Assembly (NCBI GenBank): GCA_022563625.1
Contig: JADFNA010000011.1
Location: 1 to 12,882, forward strand
Reading direction: 5' to 3'
Length of the DNA: 12,882 bases
DNA from: Candidatus Zixiibacteriota bacterium
Lineage (GTDB): Bacteria > Zixibacteria > MSB-5A5 > GN15 > JACZUZ01
Shown here piece by piece: positions 1-6,706 of the stretch. Position 1 is the stretch's first letter. Each line of letters starts with the position of its first letter. A model generated the notes under the pieces. That model was not told where the DNA came from. It searched no databases and was given only the letters and a program-made list of their open reading frames with translations. The position numbers and the translations under genes are program-made.

Positions 1-2283
1 AGCCAGCAGTTTAACATCAGCGTTACCGTCAAACACAAACAACGCAGCGCCAAGCTCGGTGTCAGTTGAAATGACGCCGTTCAGGGTGGAAAATTCTACG
101 CTGTTTGCGCCATGCGCCAGCTTGTTGATCGGCAGCGCATCACCGACGATGATTCTGATCAGATAGACCAGGTCAGCGACAGATAGCGGAATACCGTCAG
201 CATTGACGTCAGAAGCTGCGATTGCAGCTTCTGCGGCGTCCGGGCCGGATACGGCGATTAGACCGTCAAAAGCGGAAAGACCGGAAACGAAGTACGCGGT
301 GTAAATAACAGCATCGGCGATCTCGTTGGAGATACCGTTGAGGTTAATGTCACCACGACCATCGATCTTTCTGGGATCTACGATCCCGATACCACCGTTC
401 TTTAAGTCGACGAAGCGAAGCGGGGAAGGTTTTCCCTGCCCGCCTGAAACGTCACACTCGTCCGGAGCGCCCGTTAAAGTCTGGAACGTCTGGTCGTTGC
501 CGGTGATGTTCGCGCGACCTGCGGTAGCCGGGTCCTGATTGCTCGGGTCGGTTCCCACATAGTCGAACACATTCCGGCTGATGTACAGAGTGTCACCGCC
601 GGGGCTTGACAGCGAGTTGTCGCCGCAAGACAGCCAGCAGAAACGAATCGGTACAAACTGACCGCCCAGGTTCCGGTCATTAGAAACCAGGAAGTCCAGT
701 GAAGCAAACGTGTTACCCGCGACAAGCGCGGTGTTTCCACCCGGACTTCCGTCATTCTTATCAGCCAGGCCGATAATACGGACCTTGCCGGACGGGCATG
801 CGCCGCCGCAGTTTCCATTCGGGCCAAAGCGGAAATCAAAGAATTCCCAGCCGTTGGCCGAATAGATGCTGCCTTCCGAAACTCCAGCCAGAGAAAGAGC
901 AGAGTTGTCATACTGGACCAGGAAATCGAAACCGCCGACTTCGTTGGATCCACCCTCGAAAACTATGTCAACGCTCTGGCCGCCGCCCTGGAACACATCA
1001 TCGACCCTTTCGATCGCGATGCAGAACGGAGCGGTGTCGAGCACGTTGATATCAATGCAACACCCGGCTGTGGAAATACCATCAGTCACTTCGATGCAAA
1101 TCGTGAAGATCTGGTCCACGCCCGGAGCGTCAGCTTCGGAGGTGATAAACGTGATAGCTCCAGTCGCGGGATTAACCGTAATGGAACTCGTACCAGCGAT
1201 CGCCGGACTGACACTCACGAAGCTGTATACCAACAGGTCGCAAGCGTCAGGATCAACGCCATTCGGCGCCGGCGTGGTGACACTGTTGCCCTTAGCAACA
1301 GCCAGATCAGACGGACATGTCAATGACACGGGCACGTTGCTAATGGTAAGGTCAACGACCATGTCAGTGTTCGGGCCATCTGGCTCGGCGGCATTGATTG
1401 TAATGGTAAGACTCGCGTTGCCTACATCCGAAGGATCCGGCGTGTAAGACACATTCCCGGCGGCATCGACTATGACAGTACCGGCGCCGTTTGTGGTGGC
1501 GCTGTAGCTGATCGGATCATTTTCATCATCCGGATCAGATGCTGTAACCGTCACGTTCAGCACGTCGCAGTGACTCGCTTCAGCTGAACTCGGGTTTGCC
1601 GGATTAGGCGTCGGAGGTAAATCCGGAATCAGGAATGTGGTCACACAGAAAGCCGACGGGCTAACGCCGCCAACACCTATGTCACCACTACCACCAACCA
1701 AATTCGGGCCGATCGAATTTCCCGAAAGATCAATTGCGAGAAAATCTGTCGCCGGCGGGAAGAAACTGGAGTCAATACAGAACACTCCGCTTGCGCTAAA
1801 CGTAACATCAAATGTTATCGCGCCGACGAAGACATTGTTCTGCAATCCACCACCAGAGTCATTTGGCTCCTTCGCGTTTCCAGTTCCACCATAAAGAATT
1901 AGCTCCGGCAGAGAGCCGGTTATCATGGAGGTGTTCAACTGCGGTCCGAAGGCCCAGATTTGTATAGGGTTATTCCAAAACGGAGTCATACTGGCGTTCG
2001 AAACTGTTGCGCCGGAAGGATTGAGCGATCCGTCAGGACTGTACAATACCAGTCCCAAAGACGCAGCGTTCATTTGCAGTCCGTTTGTGTTAATTGAAAC
2101 GAGGTAATTGTACGTGGCCGAATTTCCAACTTGATGGTTTAAACCATTAAGTGTGTCAGGAAATATTGGGGCTGTACCTCCCGTTATCTCTATTTTCTGA
2201 TCAGCGTTCTGAGCGAATGCTGAAAGCCCAAAAGAAAGAACGAAAACAGAGGTTAATACAAGAGTAAGTAATTTACGACTCAT
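1..2283 (-). CDS. Large secreted protein with cadherin/Ig-like, cohesin-like and dockerin-type domains (C-terminus beyond window)
   Basis: This frame is open without a stop from the ATG at 2283 to the window start, giving 761 codons with the C-terminus missing. An AGGAG ribosome binding site lies at 2290-2294, 6 bases before the ATG. Residues 1-24 form a signal peptide (hydrophobic core, cleavage at AFA|Q). Residues about 25-220 are an unrecognised beta-rich region. About 224-415 holds two Ig/cadherin-like stretches (ASDPDDENDPISYSA, then a second ending before APFCIAIE). About 418-548 resembles a cohesin domain. About 640-715 holds two dockerin-type calcium loops (DINLNGISNEIAD and DVNADGIPLSVAD) separated by about 40 residues instead of being tandem. 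It is probably exported and surface-bound or extracellular; its partner and substrate are unknown. The last 209 visible residues are homologous to the minus-strand gene at the right edge of the window, so a type IX sorting tail may follow outside the window (inference). Confidence 0.9.
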   Translation of the reverse strand, partial: MSRKLLTLVLTSVFVLSFGLSAFAQNADQKIEITGGTAPIFPDTLNGLNHQVGNSATYNYLVSINTNGLQMNAASLGLVLYSPDGSLNPSGATVSNASMTPFWNNPIQIWAFGPQLNTSMITGSLPELILYGGTGNAKEPNDSGGGLQNNVFVGAITFDVTFSASGVFCIDSSFFPPATDFLAIDLSGNSIGPNLVGGSGDIGVGGVSPSAFCVTTFLIPDLPPTPNPANPSSAEASHCDVLNVTVTASDPDDENDPISYSATTNGAGTVIVDAAGNVSYTPDPSDVGNASLTITINAAEPDGPNTDMVVDLTISNVPVSLTCPSDLAVAKGNSVTTPAPNGVDPDACDLLVYSFVSVSPAIAGTSSITVNPATGAITFITSEADAPGVDQIFTICIEVTDGISTAGCCIDINVLDTAPFCIAIERVDDVFQGGGQSVDIVFEGGSNEVGGFDFLVQYDNSALSLAGVSEGSIYSANGWEFFDFRFGPNGNCGGACPSGKVRIIGLADKNDGSPGGNTALVAGNTFASLDFLVSNDRNLGGQFVPIRFCWLSCGDNSLSSPGGDTLYISRNVFDYVGTDPSNQDPATAGRANITGNDQTFQTLTGAPDECDVSGGQGKPSPLRFVDLKNGGIGIVDPRKIDGRGDINLNGISNEIADAVIYTAYFVSGLSAFDGLIAVSGPDAAEAAIAASDVNADGIPLSVADLVYLIRIIVGDALPINKLAHGANSVEFSTLNGVISTDTELGAALFVFDGNADVKLLA

Positions 2284-2725
2284 CTTGCACTCCTACATTA
2301 ATAGTTGTGATCTTAATAAAGCCTGTTTTCTCACTTGCGCGAGAATCCTGGCTACAATACGAATTAGCCAAATTACCAAATACGCCAATCGGGCAGATGA
2401 GAGCCACAAATCTGTCCTGGATGTTGTATTCGTAGCAAATACGCATTGGATCATTTCCTTTCTTTCGAGCGCGTGTTAATTGATTACAGTCTTTTCCATA
2501 CAGGCGGCAAGCCGCCCGAAGGGCCGTTCTGCAATCATTACAAAACTCTCCGGCGACAATCAACAAAGATTATCAATCAAAATCATTATCAATATGGATC
2601 ATCGCTGAGAATTCAGTTCAGATTCATTATCCAAGAGCCATGGATAAATGAACCGTCAAAATAAATCAAAACCTCTTCTTTAGCGTTTCCACCTCACTTT
2701 GCATTAATACGGGTTAGCGGTTCGT

Positions 2726-2831
2726 GCCGGTGATACTTGAAGAGTCACTCTTCGCAGATTGGCGCGCAGAGGCCCCGCGAAGCGGTACCTCAGGCAACCG
2801 TAATCAGGTGTATCCCGGCGGTTTATTTTTT
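2726..2831 (+). ncRNA. Candidate structured RNA element (multi-branched fold followed by a T tract)
   Basis: Read directly: a closing stem pairs GCCGG (2726-2730) with CCGGC (2815-2819) and GATAC (2732-2736) with GTATC (2810-2814), leaving T2731 bulged. Inside it sit hairpin GAAGAG-TCA-CTCTTC (2739-2753) and hairpin GAGG-cc-CCGC-GAA-GCGG-ta-CCTC (2769-2791). A T-rich run (TTTATTTTTT, 2822-2831) follows the closing stem at once, as in an intrinsic terminator or an expression platform on the plus strand. I compared it from memory with SAM, glycine, cobalamin, TPP and c-di-GMP riboswitches and no consensus fits well. It could equally be a DNA-level repeat or a minus-strand leader element about 440 bases before the gene at 2283. 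No plus-strand gene follows closely, so a small RNA is more likely than a riboswitch. Confidence 0.3.
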
Positions 2832-2975
2832 CTTTATTCGTCGTTACTTAATCGTCCCTTGATCGTCATTGTTTTCTCTTGCAGACACGTTTTTGAATTG
2901 AACCGGCCAACGGCCGTAAAATTACCTTCGCCCCGGCCTTCAGGGGCCGGGAGCGAATTTCATTTGTTTAAACTA

Positions 2976-3004
2976 CTGTTAAATTACTGTTAAGCCGCCG
3001 TTAA
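2976..3004 (+). repeat. Three 11-bp-phased CTGTTAA/CCGTTAA repeats, PHO-box-like
   Basis: CTGTTAA at 2976 and 2987 and CCGTTAA at 2998 recur exactly every 11 bases, one helical turn. This matches the layout of direct-repeat sites for OmpR/PhoB-family response regulators (7-bp units every 11 bp; the E. coli PHO unit is CTGTCAT). On the other strand the units read TTAACAG/TTAACGG. The function is inferred only from this spacing, and no nearby phosphate gene supports it. Confidence 0.3.
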
Positions 3005-3012
3005 GCTGCTGT

Positions 3013-3040
3013 CTCCGCGCTCATGAGCGGAGTGTTTTTT
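3013..3040 (+). terminator. Intrinsic terminator on the plus strand, with no obvious gene upstream
   Basis: Stem CTCCGC (3013-3018) pairs with GCGGAG (3027-3032) across an 8-base loop, and TGTTTTTT (3033-3040) follows. The orientation is plus, yet both neighbouring genes are on the minus strand and no plus-strand CDS precedes it. It may end an untranslated plus-strand RNA that starts at about 2700. Confidence 0.65.
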
Positions 3041-3215
3041 GATTGCCGGAGCGAACCAACGCATTCCGGAGAAGTACATTGAAGTTATAATCGGCAAACA
3101 GTCTGTTGACACTCTCGCCGAAAGTAAGAATATGGAATTGCGGGGACGATGATAGCGCCCCTTCTCTTCGAATACTCATTTTTTTGTCACTCTTCATTAT
3201 CACTAATGATTTCGC

Positions 3216-4427
3216 TTATGGCGCACAACAGCCACCCGGGGCCGTCCCAAAATTGAAGATTCGAGCTATCAAGAACGTGATATCCGCAATATTCACTTTG
3301 CAATCCCCATTTGCGTCGCCTGAGAAATTAGTCACTTGTACGCCACAGACAGGGGCCGGTCCAAAGTTGAATATGCGGGCGATCAGATAAGTAATATCTG
3401 CAATGTTTACTTTTGTGTCTCCATTTGCGTCCCCGCACAAACAATCCGGCGGAAGCAATACAGTCAGCGTTCCGTTAAAATGGAGAACTTTTGTCGTATC
3501 TAATACGCCGCGCAGCTGCGTTATGGTGTCGATAGAAATCGAATCAAAGGGCGGAGTGTCCTTTTCAACATACTCAACGCAAATCGTATCCGGATCAACG
3601 AATACTTTCTGGATGCACAAAAAATAAGATGTATCTATAACGGTATCAACAAAGGTGGTGATACCAATCGTGTTTCCGTCTGGATCAGAAAATGAGAAAT
3701 TATCAAGCGGCAGAGCGACAATTTCGATAAACAGCGTGCGATTGGTGTCCTCATCGGGCAAAATAATATCGGCCAGCAGGTTTATCAATACACCGCCGGT
3801 TTGCTGGCCAATTCCCGGTACGACCGGTCCCCCGGCTTCATCAGCCAGAGCCGAAATCTTGATGTCCAGATCACCGTTTCCGAGCGGACTGGAGTTCACA
3901 AAGTCCCATCCGTCCATCAGCGTCCCGCTCGTACTAAAATTTCCTGTGGTAACCTGTTTTAGAGCGGTATGCAAAAAGTCGTAAGTGGCGGTAGTAAACC
4001 AATCAATTCCCAGCACGGAATCAATGACCTGGATTGAATCGGTGCAGGCCGGAAAGGCGCCCTCAGGCACACAGCGCCAGAATAAAAGCGTGTCGAATAC
4101 TTGCGAAGAATCAGTGCAACTGGGAAAGACCCCGGCGTTACAATTCCAGAGAGTCGTGTCTATAACCGTGGAAGTGTTGGTCTGAAAAACGGCCACCCCG
4201 GGCCGTCCCAGACGAATCCAGATTTCAACTCCGGCGACCGTATCTGAAAAATTGTCCAAAAATATAGGGATAACAGTATTCTGTTCACCTGCTTGCGCAA
4301 TTACGTCACCTGCAGTCACAATCAAATCGACCTGCGCCTGAGCCGGCCTGGGTCCGGTCAGAGCGCCCGCAATGACGGCTGCCAGGACATATCGCAATGT
4401 AAGTAAACGATTTACCCGAAATTTCAT
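3216..4427 (-). CDS. Secreted cohesin-like protein with two C-terminal dockerin-type repeats
   Basis: 403 residues, ATG at 4427 with GAGGA (4432-4436) 4 bases upstream, stop TAA. Residues 1-31 form a signal peptide (hydrophobic core LAAVIAGAL, cleavage at AQA|Q). Residues about 34-250 resemble a cohesin-type jelly roll (DVIAQAGEQNTVIPIFLDNF at 41-60, as in cohesin strands that begin with a GD..A..G motif). Residues 89-136 hold an internal cysteine-containing duplication. Two 38-residue-spaced dockerin units start at 332 and 370; each reads GDANGDxKVNIADIT with the D-x-N-x-D calcium loop, then LIARIFNFG. The protein is probably exported; cohesin and dockerin modules bind each other in cellulosomes, but outside that setting, as here, partners are unknown. 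No type IX tail is present: the protein ends GGCCAP just after the second dockerin. It is a separate unit from the gene ending beyond the window start, with a 932-base gap between them. Confidence 0.88.
   Translation of the reverse strand: MKFRVNRLLTLRYVLAAVIAGALTGPRPAQAQVDLIVTAGDVIAQAGEQNTVIPIFLDNFSDTVAGVEIWIRLGRPGVAVFQTNTSTVIDTTLWNCNAGVFPSCTDSSQVFDTLLFWRCVPEGAFPACTDSIQVIDSVLGIDWFTTATYDFLHTALKQVTTGNFSTSGTLMDGWDFVNSSPLGNGDLDIKISALADEAGGPVVPGIGQQTGGVLINLLADIILPDEDTNRTLFIEIVALPLDNFSFSDPDGNTIGITTFVDTVIDTSYFLCIQKVFVDPDTICVEYVEKDTPPFDSISIDTITQLRGVLDTTKVLHFNGTLTVLLPPDCLCGDANGDTKVNIADITYLIARIFNFGPAPVCGVQVTNFSGDANGDCKVNIADITFLIARIFNFGTAPGGCCAP
3219..3434 (-). repeat. Tandem dockerin-type units within the 403-residue protein
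   Basis: Two units with 38-residue spacing encode CGDANGDTKVNIADITYLIA and SGDANGDCKVNIADITFLIA. The protein units are almost identical while the DNA has drifted at many third positions, so this is an old duplication kept by selection. Each unit has an F-hand-like calcium loop followed by a hydrophobic helix. Confidence 0.85.
4020..4163 (-). repeat. Internal duplication with paired cysteines in the 403-residue protein
   Basis: Residues 89-111 and 111-136 repeat the pattern I-D-T-x-L-W-x-C, a G, then FPxCTDSxQV followed by D (WNCNAGVFPSCTDSSQV and WRCVPEGAFPACTDSIQV). Each copy holds two cysteines. The pair probably forms a short, disulfide-tied loop inserted between cohesin-like strands; the role is unknown. 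Confidence 0.7.
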
Positions 4428-5574
4428 ATTTTCCTCATCACATCCTATTCAATGTTCGCCCGATCACGGAATACTCGCAAATCTGAGAGCCTCCAGCTAT
4501 TGACGAAACTACCATGCAAACCTCGTACCATTCACTCCTTTGAAACGCGCAAATCGAAAATCCACTGTTCATTCAATTCCAAATTCTGTGACTTCTTCGA
4601 CAACTCAATGGCTGATAGCCACTTTCGCAGACCGATTAGAAGCTGGCTGATGTCACAACCGCCACCCTGACCAACCGATAATATCGACAGCTCTTAGCTG
4701 CCAGTTGTAGGATCAATCCGCCACACAGGCGGCCGAGAAAGAAGTACTAAGATAGACAACAAACAGTCGGAAAGTTCGGTGTAGACATGCTTCGGGTTTG
4801 TGCTAATGCGAATCTAAATAGAATTGTAAGGTCTTTGTTTCTGAGGAATGTACCAATCGTCCAAGGGTGAATATACAAGTGACATCCAGATTTGTCAACA
4901 GAATTTTCGGGATAAACTTCCAAAAATTGATTAGATCCCAGGACCCTTATTCAAGCCAATCCAGGTCTCAACCACACACAACTCTAAATCACACACACGG
5001 CGTTGTCACTATCAGCCGTTCCTTATCCAGAAAAACCGGGAAATGACGCCCCTCAACTCAAGCGCAAGATAGGACCATTCGTACCGTCATAATCATGGAC
5101 TAATCAGACCATTTATTAGCTTGCTATGTGCATCTCAAGCAAAAAGCGCTCTTGCTGGTTCACAAATCGTCGCAGATAAGAATCACAACTCTCTTTCATC
5201 TTGTTGCTATAAAACAACTTGAGCTAACTGAAATCATCCGCTGAGAATATGGAGCGGCGTGCGAAATGTGGCAACTCGACAAACCTGGAGTCGCCTGTCG
5301 GGGCTTTCGCAACTTTACTGGCGCCGTAAATTTCATTTACGAGAATTGGATTTAGCGCCTCCGCAGTCTCATATGCAAACAATTACATGTGTCTTTCGCC
5401 TGAGGGACGGAGGTCAGTTCGAGCGTAAATAATGAATAATCCAGGCCGGTCTGAGATACGAGAGACTTTTTTCCAAGAAGGTATATGCCAAAAATATTTC
5501 TAATTATCTTTCGTATCCTACGAAAAGCCGCCGTTTTTTCCAGATAGACCGAATCTGATGACCACATAACGCCC
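4428..5574. other. Long non-coding divergent gap upstream of the rpmH operon
   Basis: About 1.15 kb between divergent transcription units with no convincing coding frame and no recognisable tRNA, RNase P RNA, SRP RNA or tmRNA signature. It contains hairpins CCGCC-ACACA-GGCGG (about 4719-4733) and GTAAAT-TTC-ATTTAC (5326-5340), the latter inside a weak GGCGC/GCGCC outer pairing, and an inverted repeat at 5509-5525. One near-consensus DnaA box, TTATCCAGA, lies at about 5026-5034. The rpmH block usually sits near oriC, so the gap could belong to an origin region, but I see no cluster of DnaA boxes. The promoter of the minus-strand gene at 4427 should lie at its left end; I cannot place it. Confidence 0.5.
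5509..5525. promoter_or_regulatory. Perfect inverted repeat TTTCGTA-TCC-TACGAAA upstream of the rpmH promoter
   Basis: Seven-base arms around a 3-base centre, about 50 bases before the -35 box. A run of six T (5533-5538) follows after an 8-base gap, so it could be a weak plus-strand terminator that insulates the operon, or an operator for a dimeric regulator. The sequence does not decide between them. Confidence 0.35.
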
Positions 5575-5602
5575 TTGACTGATCGGAATCCATGTCTATA
5601 TT
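5575..5602 (+). promoter_or_regulatory. Sigma70-type promoter of the rpmH operon
   Basis: -35 TTGACT (5575-5580), a 16-base spacer and -10 TATATT (5597-5602). Transcription would start near 5609, about 88 bases before the rpmH ATG at 5697. The box position argues against using the earlier in-frame ATG at 5592, which lies inside the promoter. It is the only good promoter I see for the plus-strand operon. Confidence 0.7.
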
Positions 5603-5696
5603 AACAGGCTCTGCCGTGGTGTCTGGAGTGTCCGACGCCGGGGTGGCGATCCGGCGACATGAACCGCCAGGCAATAAGAGACGTAGAAAGAGAACA

Positions 5697-5852
5697 ATGC
5701 CAAAACGCACATTTCAGCCTTCAAATCGTAAGAAATTGAACGACCACGGGTTCCGAAAGCGTATGTCGACCAAGAACGGCCGGAAACTGCTCTCGCGGCG
5801 ACGCTCGAGAGGTCGTAAGCGACTCTGTGTGTCCATCTCCCGCAAGAAATAA
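5697..5852 (+). CDS. rpmH: 50S ribosomal protein L34
   Basis: 51 residues, the usual length for the family (about 44-51). The highly conserved start [13 protein letters not shown] and the body [20 protein letters not shown] are diagnostic for bL34. It is a small, very basic protein of the large ribosomal subunit. The ATG at 5697 is chosen because the conserved family N-terminus begins there; an in-frame ATG at 5592 would add 35 residues with no family match and would sit inside the promoter. A purine-rich AAAGAGA precedes the ATG as ribosome binding site. It is the first gene of the operon, and rnpA follows or overlaps it, the normal bacterial order. Confidence 0.97.
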   Translation: MPKRTFQPSNRKKLNDHGFRKRMSTKNGRKLLSRRRSRGRKRLCVSISRKK

Positions 5853-6294
5853 CGACCCGGATAATACTGACTTGGGCGGCCGGGGCGGCCGGAAAGACTT
5901 AGGTTTCCGGCTTCCGCGCCACCTGTCACTCAAAGGTCGAATACGCGAGGGCTTGAGGACTTTCGAAAGACGGTCGGGCAAAAACCTGACCGTCTTTTAT
6001 AATGTGCGGGCAGCCCAAGGCGTTTCATTGGATTTCGCGGAGGCGCTCAAGTGGGTCTTTATGGTCCCCAAACGGACCGGAACAGCTGTCACCCGAAACC
6101 GGATACGGCGCCAGATACGAGAAATCGCCCGGCTGTGGATTGGGCGCAAAAATTTGAGCGGTGAAATCATGGTGCGTTACGAGTCCGCTGGCAGACAAAC
6201 ATCAGGCCGGCAGGGGCCCCCGACGCAGGTTGAAGTCAAGGAAGAACTACTGGGAATCCTGGCGAAAATCCTCAGCGAGACTTGTGAAAATTAG
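5827..6294 (+). CDS. rnpA: Ribonuclease P protein component
   Basis: The small basic protein that binds RNase P RNA and helps it remove 5' leaders from precursor tRNAs. Family hallmarks visible: [10 protein letters not shown] near the start of the conserved fold, [12 protein letters not shown], and the RNR signature [14 protein letters not shown] (RNRIRR at residues 90-95 when counted from GTG). No ATG is available at the expected N-terminus. Candidate starts are GTG at 5827, giving 155 residues and overlapping rpmH by 26 bases, or TTG at 5872, giving 140 residues and starting 19 bases after the rpmH stop. Neither has a strong ribosome binding site; the TTG start fits the usual family length better. 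Overlap of rpmH with rnpA is known in Thermus. The stop is TAG, so UAG is a working stop in this genome. Confidence 0.93.
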   Translation: MCPSPARNNDPDNTDLGGRGGRKDLGFRLPRHLSLKGRIREGLRTFERRSGKNLTVFYNVRAAQGVSLDFAEALKWVFMVPKRTGTAVTRNRIRRQIREIARLWIGRKNLSGEIMVRYESAGRQTSGRQGPPTQVEVKEELLGILAKILSETCEN

Positions 6295-6373
6295 ATCTGA
6301 AACCGCTCATCTGCACAGCTATGACAACTATTGCAATAGTGTGGCATACAATAGTCTGGCACAGGAACGCCCG

Positions 6374-6667
6374 ATGATAGAGCGACAACTCACGCCCGGA
6401 GCGGTCAATGCGCCGGACTCGAAAAACCTGACCCTGCGGTCAATAATCAGCGCGATTGTGAGCATGTTTATGCTGGGGTTGATCTGGTTATATCGCCTGA
6501 TATTTTCGCCGCTGCTCTCCGGACGCTGCCGCTTTGAACCCAGCTGCTCATGTTACGCCGAAGAGGCAATCAAAAAACACGGTCCGGCCTCAGGCGCCAA
6601 ACTGGCGCTCAAGAGACTGCTTCGCTGTCATCCCTGGGGACCGTTCGGCTCTGACCCGGTCCCATAA
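6374..6667 (+). CDS. yidD: Membrane protein insertion efficiency factor YidD
   Basis: 97 residues. The conserved core is clear: [20 protein letters not shown], then [33 protein letters not shown] and a terminal P. YidD is a small membrane-associated protein that assists insertion of inner-membrane proteins with YidC, whose gene follows. The ATG at 6374 is chosen because AGGAA (6363-6367) lies 6 bases before it and because the frame further upstream overlaps rnpA with no family match. A hydrophobic stretch (about residues 20-38) precedes the conserved core, a longer N-terminus than usual (many YidD proteins have 70-85 residues). It starts 79 bases after the rnpA stop. Confidence 0.95.
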   Translation: MIERQLTPGAVNAPDSKNLTLRSIISAIVSMFMLGLIWLYRLIFSPLLSGRCRFEPSCSCYAEEAIKKHGPASGAKLALKRLLRCHPWGPFGSDPVP

Positions 6668-6706
6668 TGGCCTGGCGCATTAACAATAAAACAAACGGGA
6701 ATCGTC

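Larger units (their letters stand above)
2284..3215. other. Non-coding gap between two minus-strand secreted-protein genes, rich in hairpins
   Basis: No open frame here looks like a real protein. The gap holds a compact hairpin GGCGG-CAAG-CCGCC (2504-2515), a TTATCCA/TGGATAA inverted repeat with a 7-base spacer (2627-2647), the multi-branched element at 2726-2831, hairpins CGGCC-AAC-GGCCG (2904-2916) and CCCGGCC/GGCCGGG (2932-2951), three phased CTGTTAA-like repeats (2976-3004) and a plus-strand terminator (3013-3040). I could not find a good minus-strand terminator for the gene ending at 3216, nor a clear promoter for the gene starting at 2283. Confidence 0.6.

Noticed and set aside
474..1447. 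Open frames of 159 and 193 codons (minus and plus)
   Set aside because: They are shadows of the large minus-strand secreted protein, whose frame is continuous and has sensible domains.
2273..2566. 97-codon open frame on the minus strand upstream of the large secreted protein
   Set aside because: It overlaps the start of the signal-peptide-bearing gene in another frame, has no ribosome binding site or family resemblance, and spans the leader of that gene.
2569..2593. Fur-box-like repeat (two ATTATCAAT copies 16 bases apart)
   Set aside because: The units only loosely resemble a Fur site, lie about 290 bases from the gene start and have no iron-related neighbour.
2719..2820. Riboswitch of a known class (SAM, glycine or c-di-GMP)
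   Set aside because: Short stretches such as CTCAGGCAACC look familiar, but the ordered core motifs of each class are missing.
2724..2993. 89-codon plus-strand open frame
   Set aside because: It runs through several strong hairpins, has low-complexity composition and no recognisable motif or ribosome binding site.
5592..5696. 35-residue N-terminal extension of L34
   Set aside because: The ATG at 5592 lies within the promoter spacer, and the extension matches no L34 sequence.
6161..6373. 71-residue N-terminal extension of YidD
   Set aside because: It overlaps rnpA, and a good ribosome binding site precedes the ATG at 6374.
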